The notes below the pieces were generated by a model, which made no database searches, was not told the origin of the DNA, and was given only the letters and a program-made list of their open reading frames with translations. Positions 26,066 through 34,372 of a DNA stretch of 64,000 bases are shown piece after piece; position 1 is the stretch's first letter; each line of letters opens with the position of its first letter. A program made the position numbers and the translations under genes. Origin of the DNA: Bacteriovorax sp. BSW11_IV (GTDB lineage: Bacteria; Bdellovibrionota; Bacteriovoracia; Bacteriovoracales; Bacteriovoracaceae); contig NZ_AUNE01000040.1 in the NCBI RefSeq assembly GCF_000447755.1, positions 1 through 64,000 on the forward strand, read 5' to 3'.

Positions 26066-26817
26066 TGTATGACTCCACTTGCAAGGATTTCTGTTCCTGC
26101 ATTTTCTGGGAAAAAAGTTGATTTGATTGTTAAAGGTACGTTCCTATCTTTTGCAAACATTGCGGCCTTTGGGTGAACTACCTTTGCGCCACTTTCAGTA
26201 AGCTTAATAAGTTCTTCAATTTCGAGACGATCGTATTTAATGGCATCGCTATGGACTCTTGGGTCTACATTGTAGACACCATCAACATCAGTATAGATAT
26301 AAACTCTCTTCGCATTTAAAAGAGCACCAATAACTACTGCGCTTGTATCTGAACCACCGCGACCTAGCGTTATAAGTTGCGTGCTTTTTAAACATTGAAA
26401 GCCAGGAAGAACAGGGATTATTCCTTCATTGATTAGGGCATGAAGTTTAGTATCGTTAATTGAATCGATATTTCCTTCACCCGCCGGACCGCTGCCTTCA
26501 ATTCCTGCTTGCAGGGACGTTAGGGCCAGGGCCTGTATCTGTTTTGAAAATTCTTCTTTGGCAATTTTATTAAGAGTAAGCGCAAAAAGACCCGTGCTTA
26601 CTGTTTCACCAGTGCTGATGATGAGATCTCTTTCAGGACAATTTTCTTTAGTTAAAGTGTCCACCAAAGAGACGAGGCGGTCTGTTTCTTTTTCCATGGC
26701 CGAAACCACAACAAGGGGGGAGTTGCCATTGATATATTCTTTTAAAACGATGCGCGCGGCGTGCTTCATTTTTTCAAGGTTTCCCACTGAAGTGCCGCCG
26801 AATTTCATAACGATCAT
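26062..26817 (-). CDS. Aspartokinase catalytic domain without ACT domains
   Basis: A 251-aa amino acid kinase that phosphorylates the aspartate 4-carboxylate. MKFGGTSVG near the start, ISTGETVSTGL, GRGGSDTSAVVIG and YTDVDGVYNVDPR are aspartokinase motifs. The protein ends right after TIKSTFFPENAGTEIL, where the regulatory ACT domains of normal aspartokinases (400-450 aa) begin, so lysine/threonine feedback is probably absent. It is the first gene of the siderophore operon, coupled to rhbA by ATGA. The in-frame ATG at 26871 lies inside a dyad and would add 18 non-homologous residues; CAAGG upstream of the ATG at 26817 supports the shorter start. Aspartate semialdehyde dehydrogenase must come from elsewhere. 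Confidence 0.88.
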   Translation of the reverse strand: MIVMKFGGTSVGNLEKMKHAARIVLKEYINGNSPLVVVSAMEKETDRLVSLVDTLTKENCPERDLIISTGETVSTGLFALTLNKIAKEEFSKQIQALALTSLQAGIEGSGPAGEGNIDSINDTKLHALINEGIIPVLPGFQCLKSTQLITLGRGGSDTSAVVIGALLNAKRVYIYTDVDGVYNVDPRVHSDAIKYDRLEIEELIKLTESGAKVVHPKAAMFAKDRNVPLTIKSTFFPENAGTEILASGVIQ

Positions 26818-26862
26818 AGTTTGACCTTGCTTCTTTAAGATGGTCTTGTTATAAAAAGTTTG

Positions 26863-26876
26863 ACTGTTCAAACAGT
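26863..26876. promoter_or_regulatory. Operator-like dyad in the siderophore divergent promoter region
   Basis: ACTGTT-CA-AACAGT is a perfect 6+6 inverted repeat with a 2-nt centre, lying between the aspartokinase start (26817) and the divergent small gene (26918). Its central position suits a regulator of both transcripts. It does not resemble the 19-bp Fur box. The regulator is unknown. Confidence 0.45.
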
Positions 26877-26917
26877 TTTTTGATTTCTAGTATTTTTGAA
26901 GGAAGAAGTAAAGGGCC

Positions 26918-27313
26918 ATGTTCAATCTTTCACACCTAAAAAAGAGGGTAATTCACCTTAAATTTTCAGCACCTACGGAGCCTTCGGACTTCCATAATCT
27001 GATGTCTTTTTTAAAGGATGAGCTCCCAAATATTGGCCCAATTGTTCTGATTTTAGATACTGATGGACAAGGTGGTTTTGAGCCGGAGCATAAAAGAGAG
27101 CTTTCTCTGTGGTTTAAGGCAAATAAACAAGTTCTTAAAGAGAATTTGTTTTCCCTGATCCGAATTTGCTCACATGTTTCCGTATTTACAAGGATTTCGA
27201 GCAAGGCCTTTAGTGCGGCCATGCCATGCCCTTATCAAGTTGAAGATAGTTTAGCGAACGCCACGCTCTTGGCGGAAAAAATATTAATAAAGAAAGGATT
27301 TAATAATGACTAA
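26918..27313 (+). CDS. Small protein co-transcribed with the TonB receptor
   Basis: A 131-aa cytoplasmic-looking protein without signal peptide. A strand (RVIHLKFSA), a helix (DFHNLMSFLKDELP), a second strand ending in PIVLILDTDGQGGF, a helix, then RICSHVSVFTRISSKAF and a final helix LANATLLAEKILIKK together give an alternating alpha/beta order faintly like STAS/SpoIIAA-like domains. This is a pattern guess, not a family match. RBS AAGGAAG precedes the ATG. Its end overlaps the TonB receptor ATG by 8 nt, so it is translated with the receptor and lies opposite the siderophore biosynthetic operon. A role in siderophore regulation, release or iron handling is possible. Confidence 0.65.
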   Translation: MFNLSHLKKRVIHLKFSAPTEPSDFHNLMSFLKDELPNIGPIVLILDTDGQGGFEPEHKRELSLWFKANKQVLKENLFSLIRICSHVSVFTRISSKAFSAAMPCPYQVEDSLANATLLAEKILIKKGFNND

Positions 27314-29459
27314 GAAAGTGAAAACACTTTTTTTGGCGGCCACAACTCTTGTGTCGACGAGTGCATACTCTGAGGCCGTTAAAATAGATGATGTTTATGT
27401 AAATGCCAGAAAAACTGCTGAGAACATTCAAGATGTTCCAATGCCAATTTCTTCTTTTTCTGAAACAAATTTAAAAGATACAAAATCGGAATCAGTTAGA
27501 GATATCACGGCCCAAGTTCCGAACGTACAAATTATCGGTTCTTCTTCAGGTCGCTACATCACGCCTTATATTAGAGGCCTTGGGAACCAAGATATTCAAC
27601 TTCCAGACGAGAGCTCAGTTATGATGTATCTCGATGAAGTTCCTCTTCCACGTTATGCTTTTGATTTAGATTTTCTAGACCTTAAAAGTGTTGAAGTTCT
27701 TAGAGGTCCTCAGGGAACATTCTTTGGTAACAGCACTCAAGGTGGAGCGATTCATTTTTTAACTCACGCACCTTTAGAAAAAAATGATGATAAAGTTTCT
27801 GTTGCTTACGGAAATGACAATGCAATCAAAGTTCAGGCCCAGGCCACTGCGAAGGTTTCTTCAAATATTGGAAATACACTATCTGTTCAATATAAGAAAC
27901 AAGATGGTTGGATTCACAACAGTACTTTAAATAAAGACTACGGTGATTTTGAGAATTACAGCGTTCAAAATACTTTCCAAATCAAACCGACGGATAGATC
28001 GAACCTTGTTTTCAAAGTATTCACTCAAAAAGAAGAAGGAAATGATCCTTCATTCATTAAAGCTGGTCTATCTAAACCAGAAGTAAAACAGGCCATTGAT
28101 CCTGCTTATACGGACAAGAACACACTTTCTTCATTGAAGTATGAGCATAATTTCGACTCTCTAAAATTCACAAGTATTTCAGCTTTCAATTACCACAACT
28201 TCAGAGTGAAGTACGACGAAGCTGGAGCATTGCTTCTATCTGATTTTAGAGCGACTTTACCAGCGATGTATCATTCTGCTTTTGATGCCTACGTTAATGA
28301 TCCAAATCGTGGATTTAGAGACTTTGAAGAGTATGAAAGACAGTACTTCCAAGAGTTCAGAATTTCTTCTGATAAAGGGGAGATGCCTTTCACATTAGGA
28401 TTAAACTATACAAATAAGAACTACAGATTATTAAGTTTTGTGAAAACGATTCACTCGAGCACACTAACAGATAAAACAATTGATCAAAACGTAAAGCTTA
28501 CAAATGATTCAGTTGCGGTATTTGGTCACGTTGAGAAAAAGCTTAATGAAAAAAATATCTTAAGTGCTGGCCTAAGAGTGGGGCATGATATTAAGAAATA
28601 TGATTCTATTCACAAAGGAACGGGAACTGGGGCCTTAGCTTCATATACACAAAGTTCTAAAGAAGATTATACTGACTATAGTGCAAAAGCGACTTACCAG
28701 TACTTCTTAGAGAAGAACCACCAGATTTATTCATCTATTTCACGCTCAACAATGCCTGGTGGATACCCATCTTATCAGTTTAATAACTACACGGATAAGT
28801 CATCTGACCAACCGGCATATGATAAATCTGTTTCATACAACTATGAAATTGGGACAAAAGGTGAATTCTTAGAGAAGCACTTACTAGTTAATACATCATT
28901 TTTCTACAACAACATCAGTGATAAGCAAGTTCGCATCAGAGATGGTGGGACTGGCCTTTCGAAATTTGAAAATATCGATGTTGATATTTATGGCCTTGAA
29001 TTTGAATCTCGCTATAAGTTTGATCTAGGTCTTGTTGTTGGTGCAAACGTTGGTTATACAAATGCTCAGTATAGTGAAACATACTCAGCAAGTTCATCTG
29101 AAACGGTAAGTGAAGGAAATAGACTTTCAAACGTCCCTTATTGGAATGGAAATGCTTTTACTCAATATACGAAAGAAACTTCTCTGTTAGGCAATTCGAT
29201 TTTTGTTGCAAGAGTTGATTATGCTTACACTGGTGGCCGTTATGGTGATGTGACAAATGTGACAAAGCTTGGAGCTATTGGACTATGGAACGCAAGAGTG
29301 GCCATTGAAAAAGATAACTTTGAATTTGCCCTTTATGGAAAGAATATCTTTGATAAGAAATATGACGACCAAGGATATTACTACTCATCAATTAAGACAA
29401 CTGTAGCGACACCGGGAGACCCGAGACGTTATGGTGCTGAACTTTCATACTACTACTAA
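27306..29459 (+). CDS. TonB-dependent outer-membrane siderophore receptor
   Basis: A 717-aa receptor. Signal peptide ~1-22 (VKTLFLAATTLVSTSAYS), then a TonB-box-like IDDVYV, the plug domain (~35-150) with VPMPISSF, YIRGLG, and VEVLRGPQGTFFGNSTQGGAIHF as split family signatures, and a ~22-strand barrel ending LSYYY with terminal aromatic. It probably imports the ferric form of the siderophore made by the divergent operon, analogous to RhtA. The ligand assignment is from context. The gene overlaps the upstream 131-aa gene by 8 nt, has RBS AAAGGA, and is followed by a terminator. tonB/exbBD are not in the window. Confidence 0.93.
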   Translation: MTKKVKTLFLAATTLVSTSAYSEAVKIDDVYVNARKTAENIQDVPMPISSFSETNLKDTKSESVRDITAQVPNVQIIGSSSGRYITPYIRGLGNQDIQLPDESSVMMYLDEVPLPRYAFDLDFLDLKSVEVLRGPQGTFFGNSTQGGAIHFLTHAPLEKNDDKVSVAYGNDNAIKVQAQATAKVSSNIGNTLSVQYKKQDGWIHNSTLNKDYGDFENYSVQNTFQIKPTDRSNLVFKVFTQKEEGNDPSFIKAGLSKPEVKQAIDPAYTDKNTLSSLKYEHNFDSLKFTSISAFNYHNFRVKYDEAGALLLSDFRATLPAMYHSAFDAYVNDPNRGFRDFEEYERQYFQEFRISSDKGEMPFTLGLNYTNKNYRLLSFVKTIHSSTLTDKTIDQNVKLTNDSVAVFGHVEKKLNEKNILSAGLRVGHDIKKYDSIHKGTGTGALASYTQSSKEDYTDYSAKATYQYFLEKNHQIYSSISRSTMPGGYPSYQFNNYTDKSSDQPAYDKSVSYNYEIGTKGEFLEKHLLVNTSFFYNNISDKQVRIRDGGTGLSKFENIDVDIYGLEFESRYKFDLGLVVGANVGYTNAQYSETYSASSSETVSEGNRLSNVPYWNGNAFTQYTKETSLLGNSIFVARVDYAYTGGRYGDVTNVTKLGAIGLWNARVAIEKDNFEFALYGKNIFDKKYDDQGYYYSSIKTTVATPGDPRRYGAELSYYY

Positions 29460-29465
29460 TTAGAG

Positions 29466-29491
29466 AAAGGTGCCTTAGGGCACCTTTTTTT
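29466..29491 (+). terminator. Rho-independent terminator of the receptor transcript
   Basis: AAAGGTGCC (29466-29474), TTAG loop, GGCACCTTT (29479-29487) then further T. A strong stem with T-run immediately after the receptor stop codon. Confidence 0.88.
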
Positions 29492-30332
29492 ATGGACCAC
29501 GAAGAAGCATTTTTAAAACAGAATTCCAACGATTGTGCATGATTTTTACGAGAGAGATATGCTGTTTTGCAATGGAGAGGTTTCCTTTTTCAATTCTCAT
29601 ATGGAATGTGTTCCAAACAATATTGAGCTCCTCTAAATTATCAACCAAGTAATTAAAGTTATTTCCATCGATGATGAATTCTTCAACAGGTGAAATGAAG
29701 CCTGTGAAAGTGTCTTCAAAGTCTTGTCTGTAATCACTTGGTAATAATGCAGAGTAGGTAAGGTTGAGTTCAAGTTCATTCTTATGAATAATTGAAGAGA
29801 ACTGTTTATCAGCATGATAGAAGTTTTCATAAACTGTTCTAGAAGTAATGAAATGTTCTTCTAGAAAGTGAATCATTTTATAATTTTCATTAGTGATCTT
29901 CTTAATAATAGAAATAACACCCAGAAGATTATCTTTTTGAGTTGGAAATTCTAATTTCGAAAACTCAGGAAAATTAGTCTGAGTTTTTAAAAGAATGATA
30001 TCGAGATCTTTTGTGAGGGTATAAAAATTCTTATAACTCTTCTCACATTTTTCAGGTTCTTCTTTTATTTTGCAGATGCGTTTTACTTCATACCATTCCT
30101 TCTTTTGTTTACGAAGGTGCTTTCTAAGTTCGAGAAGCTCACCATGAAAGGGATGAGTTTTCTTAAGTATAAGAAAGAACTCCACCACAAGACTTTTTAG
30201 TTGCGGTTGGATGTATCGTTGAAAAGAAGCCTCTGGAACTTTTATCTGTGATTTTTTAAAGAAGAAGTAGTTGTAGTCAGCGCTACTTGAAAAACTCAGG
30301 AGATAAAGGGCCAAAATGAGATGTTTAACCAT
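29490..30332 (-). CDS. Secreted helical protein of unknown function
   Basis: A 280-aa protein with signal peptide (HLILALYLLSFSSSA). The mature part is rich in Lys, Glu, Phe and Leu and appears mostly helical, with two Cys in RICKIKEEPEKCEK that could form a disulfide hairpin. No enzyme or binding motif recognised. It is convergent with the receptor gene and separated by its terminator. The next gene upstream on this strand begins 38 nt away. Confidence 0.6.
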   Translation of the reverse strand: MVKHLILALYLLSFSSSADYNYFFFKKSQIKVPEASFQRYIQPQLKSLVVEFFLILKKTHPFHGELLELRKHLRKQKKEWYEVKRICKIKEEPEKCEKSYKNFYTLTKDLDIILLKTQTNFPEFSKLEFPTQKDNLLGVISIIKKITNENYKMIHFLEEHFITSRTVYENFYHADKQFSSIIHKNELELNLTYSALLPSDYRQDFEDTFTGFISPVEEFIIDGNNFNYLVDNLEELNIVWNTFHMRIEKGNLSIAKQHISLVKIMHNRWNSVLKMLLRGP

Positions 30333-30370
30333 ATGATAATGGTTAGCTCACGGCCCCTTAAAGTCAAGTG

Positions 30371-30925
30371 TTATGCGGCCTGATAGTAGAATTGGTCGTC
30401 TGCATCATCAGTCTTAATTTCGATATTCAGATGCTTCGGCGGAGTATTAAGTGTTGTAAATGGTTTTAACCAACACTTCTCCGATAGAGTCATCGTAATA
30501 AAAGTATTTTTATTGCAAGTTTTCGAGAGGTGTTTTGGAAAAATCATTACAGGGAAAGAAGATAGAGTGAAAGTTACAATCTTATCTTTGTTGATTTTTC
30601 CAGAATAGGCCGCGGCCAAACAGATATAGGCCCCAACTTCAGATGCCTCAATGTGAAGATTGTTCGAAGTAGAGCTGTTGATCTGATTAATTAGCTTCTC
30701 AGCATGAATCATGATTTCTTTTTCATTAATATGCTGATAGCTGTAGAGTTTTTCTCTGATAGTCGAAGTTAGAAACCTCTTCTCAGCGCTGCTAAAAAGG
30801 ATGTTTTTAAAGTTGAACATAAGCTTGTCTTTCATATCGACTTTAGGTGCTTCGATATTAAAGTTGCACAATACTTTGTTGTTCATTGAATCACAAATTT
30901 TTCCACGAAATTGTTGTTGGTTCAT
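30371..30925 (-). CDS. Hypothetical cytoplasmic protein
   Basis: About 184 aa from the ATG at 30925 (MNQQQFRGKICD). The frame extends to 30952, but GGGGATGGGA, a good ribosome-binding region, lies within that extension just before the ATG at 30925. The middle (EVGAYICLAAAYSGKI) is small-residue-rich and the C-terminus is acidic (TDDADDQFYYQ). No signal peptide or domain recognised. It probably forms a short operon with the secreted protein downstream. Confidence 0.5.
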   Translation of the reverse strand: MNQQQFRGKICDSMNNKVLCNFNIEAPKVDMKDKLMFNFKNILFSSAEKRFLTSTIREKLYSYQHINEKEIMIHAEKLINQINSSTSNNLHIEASEVGAYICLAAAYSGKINKDKIVTFTLSSFPVMIFPKHLSKTCNKNTFITMTLSEKCWLKPFTTLNTPPKHLNIEIKTDDADDQFYYQAA

Positions 30926-31042
30926 GTCCCATCCCCTGCCTAAAAAGAACACCTTCTAATTATAAAACTATCGTCAGTTTACAAAAAAAATATTAGCCTT
31001 TTTTTATCAGGAAATTGATAAGTGCTTGAAAATGTGAGAATT

Positions 31043-31062
31043 GGGCCCACGAAAATGGGCCC
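31043..31062 (-). terminator. Possible terminator of ileS
   Basis: GGGCCCA (31043-31049) pairs with TGGGCCC (31056-31062) across a 6-nt loop. On the minus strand it lies 10 nt past the ileS stop codon, but only AATTCTC follows, so the T-run is poor. Confidence 0.55.
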
Positions 31063-31071
31063 ATTATGAAA

Positions 31072-34000
31072 TTAGGCCTTGCTAACTTTTAAAGTCAACT
31101 TGTAGTCATCTACGTCAAACTCAATACCGTCCGCCAAAGTCGTTTCGTACTTAATTTGGTTAGCTAGAGTTTCTTTAGTAATATAACTTTCGTGTTTTTC
31201 TACGGCACTACGAAGCTCAGAAGAGGCCGCAAGTGTGATAACGATTCTGTCGTCAACATTGAAGCCAGAATCTTTTCTTGTTCTTTGGATTCTATTGACC
31301 ACTTCTCTTGCCAATCCTTCATCGATAAGTTCTTGCTTAAGTTCACAGTCAATATCGATTGAGATGAAACGGTTTGAAAGGGCCTCTGTTCCAGCTTTTG
31401 CTTCACGGAAGATGTCGATATCTTCTGCAACAAGAGTTTCACCATCTAGAACAACTGAGCCTTTAGCTTCAAAGTCATTCAGCTCAGTAGCTGAAAGTTT
31501 TTGAATAAGGCCACCAACTTGTCCCATTCTCTTTCCAAGTTTTTTACCAAGGATTTTGAAATTTGGTTTAGCGTATAGGTTGATATATTTATCTTCTTCA
31601 GTTGAGTACTCAACGTTTTTAACGTTTAGCTCTGATTGAATATACATTTCAAGTTTTGCAATCTCTTTTAAAAGAGCGTCGTCTTTATGGATGACTGTTA
31701 AGCGGCTAAGTGGTGTCTTAACTTTAATCTGCACTTGATTACGCTTTTGTCTTCCAAGAAGAATAAGCTGTTGCATTCTATCAACGGCATCTTCAAGAAC
31801 AGGATCAATTTTTGAAGAATCAGCAGTTGGGTAGTCGCAAAGATGTACAGAGATCTCTTTTTCAGCTGCATTAAACTTACTAAGTTCTCTGAAGATATGC
31901 TCAGATAAAAACGGTGCAAATGGTGCCATGGCAATTGTAAGCTCTCTAATTGCTGTGTACAAAGTAGAGTAGGCGTTACACTTGTCTTCGTCTAATCCTT
32001 CTCCCCAAAAGCGTGAACGGTTCAAACGAATATACCAATTTGTTAAATCTTCAATGAAGTTAAATAGAGCAGGTACTACGTTGTAAAGTCTGTATTCTTC
32101 CATCTCAAGGGCAATATTCTTTTTAAGTGTTTGCAGTTTTGAGATAACCCAGTTGTCCATGATATTATCACCGAACTGAAGGTCTTTATCGGCCTTCCAA
32201 CCATCTACCTCAGCGTAAGTTGAGAAGAATTTAAAGGTGTTGTACCACGGAAGAAGAGCACGACGAACAAGGTCTTTAACTCCAGTGTCTGAGAATCTCT
32301 GCTCTTCACCTTTAACAAGTCCTGAGTTGATCAAATATAATCTTAGAGCGTCTGCCCCAAATGATTCCATCAGTTCATCAGGTGCCGTGAAATTTCTGAG
32401 AGACTTACTCATCTTCTTTCCATCTTCTGCTAAAACGAGACCGTTAACAATTACGTTTTTGAAAGCTGGCTTATCAAATAGCGCTGTTGAAAGAACTGTC
32501 AGAGTATAGAACCAACCACGAGTTTGATCTAGACCTTCAGCGATGAACTCTGCTGGATATCCTTGTTCAAACATTTCTTTGTTTTCAAATGGGTAGTGAA
32601 GTTGGGCGTATGGCATTGAACCAGACTCAAACCAACAGTCAAATACATCTGTAATACGCTTGTAAAAGCCTTCTTCACCTTTAACTGTGAAAGTGATGCC
32701 ATCAACGTGTTCACGGTGAAGATCATCCACGACAACGCCAGAGTATTCTTTAAGTTCAGCAATTGATCCAATGCAAATATGCTTACCTGTTTCAGCGTTA
32801 TACCAAATAGGAAGTGGGGTACCCCAAACTCTATTACGTGAAACGGCCCAGTCTCTTGCTCCTTCTAGCCACTTACCAAAACGACCTTCTTTAATATGCT
32901 CAGGTACCCAACGAATTTGTGAGTTAGAAACAAGAAGTCTTTCTTTGATTTGTTCAACTTTGATATACCAAGTTGGGATCGTTCTATAGATTAGTGGAGT
33001 GTCAGATCTGTAGCAGAATGGGTAACTGTGAACGATAGTATTTTGATCGTACATTTTTCCATTATCTTTTAGATCTTTGATAATATTTTTGTCAGCATCT
33101 TTTACATACTGACCAACATAAGTTGTTACTTCTTTTGTGAATTTACCAGCGTCATCAAGAGGACAAACTTCCGCAGAAATTCCCGCTGCTTTCATTACGC
33201 GGTTATCGTCCTCTCCAAATGCAGGAGCAAGGTGAACGATACCAGTACCGTTATCAGTTGTAACATACTCGTCATTTAAAATTTGGAATGCACCTTCTGC
33301 TTTCAGTTCTGTGAAGAAAGGAAACAGTGGTTCATATTTTTGTCCAACAAACTCAGAGCCTTTGTGTTCAGAGATAACTTCTAGATTTCTCTTCTTACCA
33401 TAAAACTCAAGTCGGGCCTTTGCGATGATAAGAACTTTTCCAAGATCGTTATCTTTTACTTTTACGTAATCGATATCTGCTCCCATACAAAGACCAAGGT
33501 TTGATGGAAGTGTCCATGGAGTCGTTGTCCAAGCAGCAACGTAAGTATCTTCTGAATCTAATTTGAAAAGAACAGTAATCGCTGGATCTTGTACGTCTTT
33601 ATAGTTTTGACCTGCTTCAAAATTTGAAAGAACAGTTCCAAGAGCTGTTGAGTAAGGAACAACTTTTGTCCCAATATAAACTAAGTCTTTTTGCCATAGT
33701 TCTTTGAATACCCACCAACATGATTCCATGAATGAAGGGTCCATCGTTTTATAATCGTTATCAAAATCAACCCAACGACCAAGGCGAGTAACTGTTTTTC
33801 TCCACTCTGAAGTATAGCGTTGAACGATACCGCGACATTCATCGTTGTAGCCCTTAACTCCAAGTTTCTCTAGAGCATCGTGAGCACTCATACCAAGTTT
33901 TTTGTTGATTTCTTGCTCAATCGGTAGACCATGAGTATCCCAACCGAAACGTCTTTCAACGTAGCGACCTTTCATTGTCCAGTATCTTGGTACGATATCT

Positions 34001-34206
34001 TTGATCGTTCCCGCTAGAAGGTGACCGTGGTGAGGAAGACCTGTTGCGAATGGAGGACCATCATAAAAAATATAAGGGGCGGCGCCTTTCGTCTTCTCAA
34101 GTGATTTATTGAAAATATCATTTTCTTCCCAGAATTTTAGAACTTGGTGTTCTGTTTCCACGAAAGAAAATTGCTCATTACTTGTGTTTGATGTTTCTTC
34201 TGACAC
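31072..34206 (-). CDS. ileS: Isoleucyl-tRNA synthetase, eukaryal-like (IleRS2) type
   Basis: A 1044-aa class I synthetase charging tRNA-Ile. The N-terminal signature FYDGPPFATGLPHHGHL (HxGH) and the KMSKS loop DGKKMSKSLRN are present, with the editing CP1 domain between (TTTPWTLPSNLGL and GTGIVHLAPAFGEDDNRV). GPPFATGLPHxGH and the long C-terminus mark the eukaryal-type IleRS2 rather than the common bacterial IleRS1 (GPPYANGxIHxGH, ~930 aa). IleRS2 enzymes are typically insensitive to mupirocin; resistance here is inference from type. Start is GTG at 34206 with GGAGTAAGG upstream. Confidence 0.96.
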   Translation of the reverse strand: MSEETSNTSNEQFSFVETEHQVLKFWEENDIFNKSLEKTKGAAPYIFYDGPPFATGLPHHGHLLAGTIKDIVPRYWTMKGRYVERRFGWDTHGLPIEQEINKKLGMSAHDALEKLGVKGYNDECRGIVQRYTSEWRKTVTRLGRWVDFDNDYKTMDPSFMESCWWVFKELWQKDLVYIGTKVVPYSTALGTVLSNFEAGQNYKDVQDPAITVLFKLDSEDTYVAAWTTTPWTLPSNLGLCMGADIDYVKVKDNDLGKVLIIAKARLEFYGKKRNLEVISEHKGSEFVGQKYEPLFPFFTELKAEGAFQILNDEYVTTDNGTGIVHLAPAFGEDDNRVMKAAGISAEVCPLDDAGKFTKEVTTYVGQYVKDADKNIIKDLKDNGKMYDQNTIVHSYPFCYRSDTPLIYRTIPTWYIKVEQIKERLLVSNSQIRWVPEHIKEGRFGKWLEGARDWAVSRNRVWGTPLPIWYNAETGKHICIGSIAELKEYSGVVVDDLHREHVDGITFTVKGEEGFYKRITDVFDCWFESGSMPYAQLHYPFENKEMFEQGYPAEFIAEGLDQTRGWFYTLTVLSTALFDKPAFKNVIVNGLVLAEDGKKMSKSLRNFTAPDELMESFGADALRLYLINSGLVKGEEQRFSDTGVKDLVRRALLPWYNTFKFFSTYAEVDGWKADKDLQFGDNIMDNWVISKLQTLKKNIALEMEEYRLYNVVPALFNFIEDLTNWYIRLNRSRFWGEGLDEDKCNAYSTLYTAIRELTIAMAPFAPFLSEHIFRELSKFNAAEKEISVHLCDYPTADSSKIDPVLEDAVDRMQQLILLGRQKRNQVQIKVKTPLSRLTVIHKDDALLKEIAKLEMYIQSELNVKNVEYSTEEDKYINLYAKPNFKILGKKLGKRMGQVGGLIQKLSATELNDFEAKGSVVLDGETLVAEDIDIFREAKAGTEALSNRFISIDIDCELKQELIDEGLAREVVNRIQRTRKDSGFNVDDRIVITLAASSELRSAVEKHESYITKETLANQIKYETTLADGIEFDVDDYKLTLKVSKA

Positions 34207-34372
34207 GCCTTACTCCGCTATTTATTTTTTGAATACTAAGATACCGAATTTATAGGGACAGATTGTAACAAAAGAGACCTTATTTGGATACATTGGGTAG
34301 GAAAAAAGTGCAGGCCCATATAAAGATGGGGGGCATCCTTAGGCAAGTGCTTAATTTTCCGATAAAAAAGAC

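Noticed and set aside
24815-26817. Ectoine biosynthesis locus
   Set aside because: EctB-like aminotransferase and aspartokinase are present, but ectA and ectC are absent and a DABA decarboxylase plus siderophore synthetases follow.
26822-26917. Fur box controlling the siderophore genes
   Set aside because: No sequence close to the GATAATGATAATCATTATC consensus was seen in the interval; only the ACTGTT dyad stands out.
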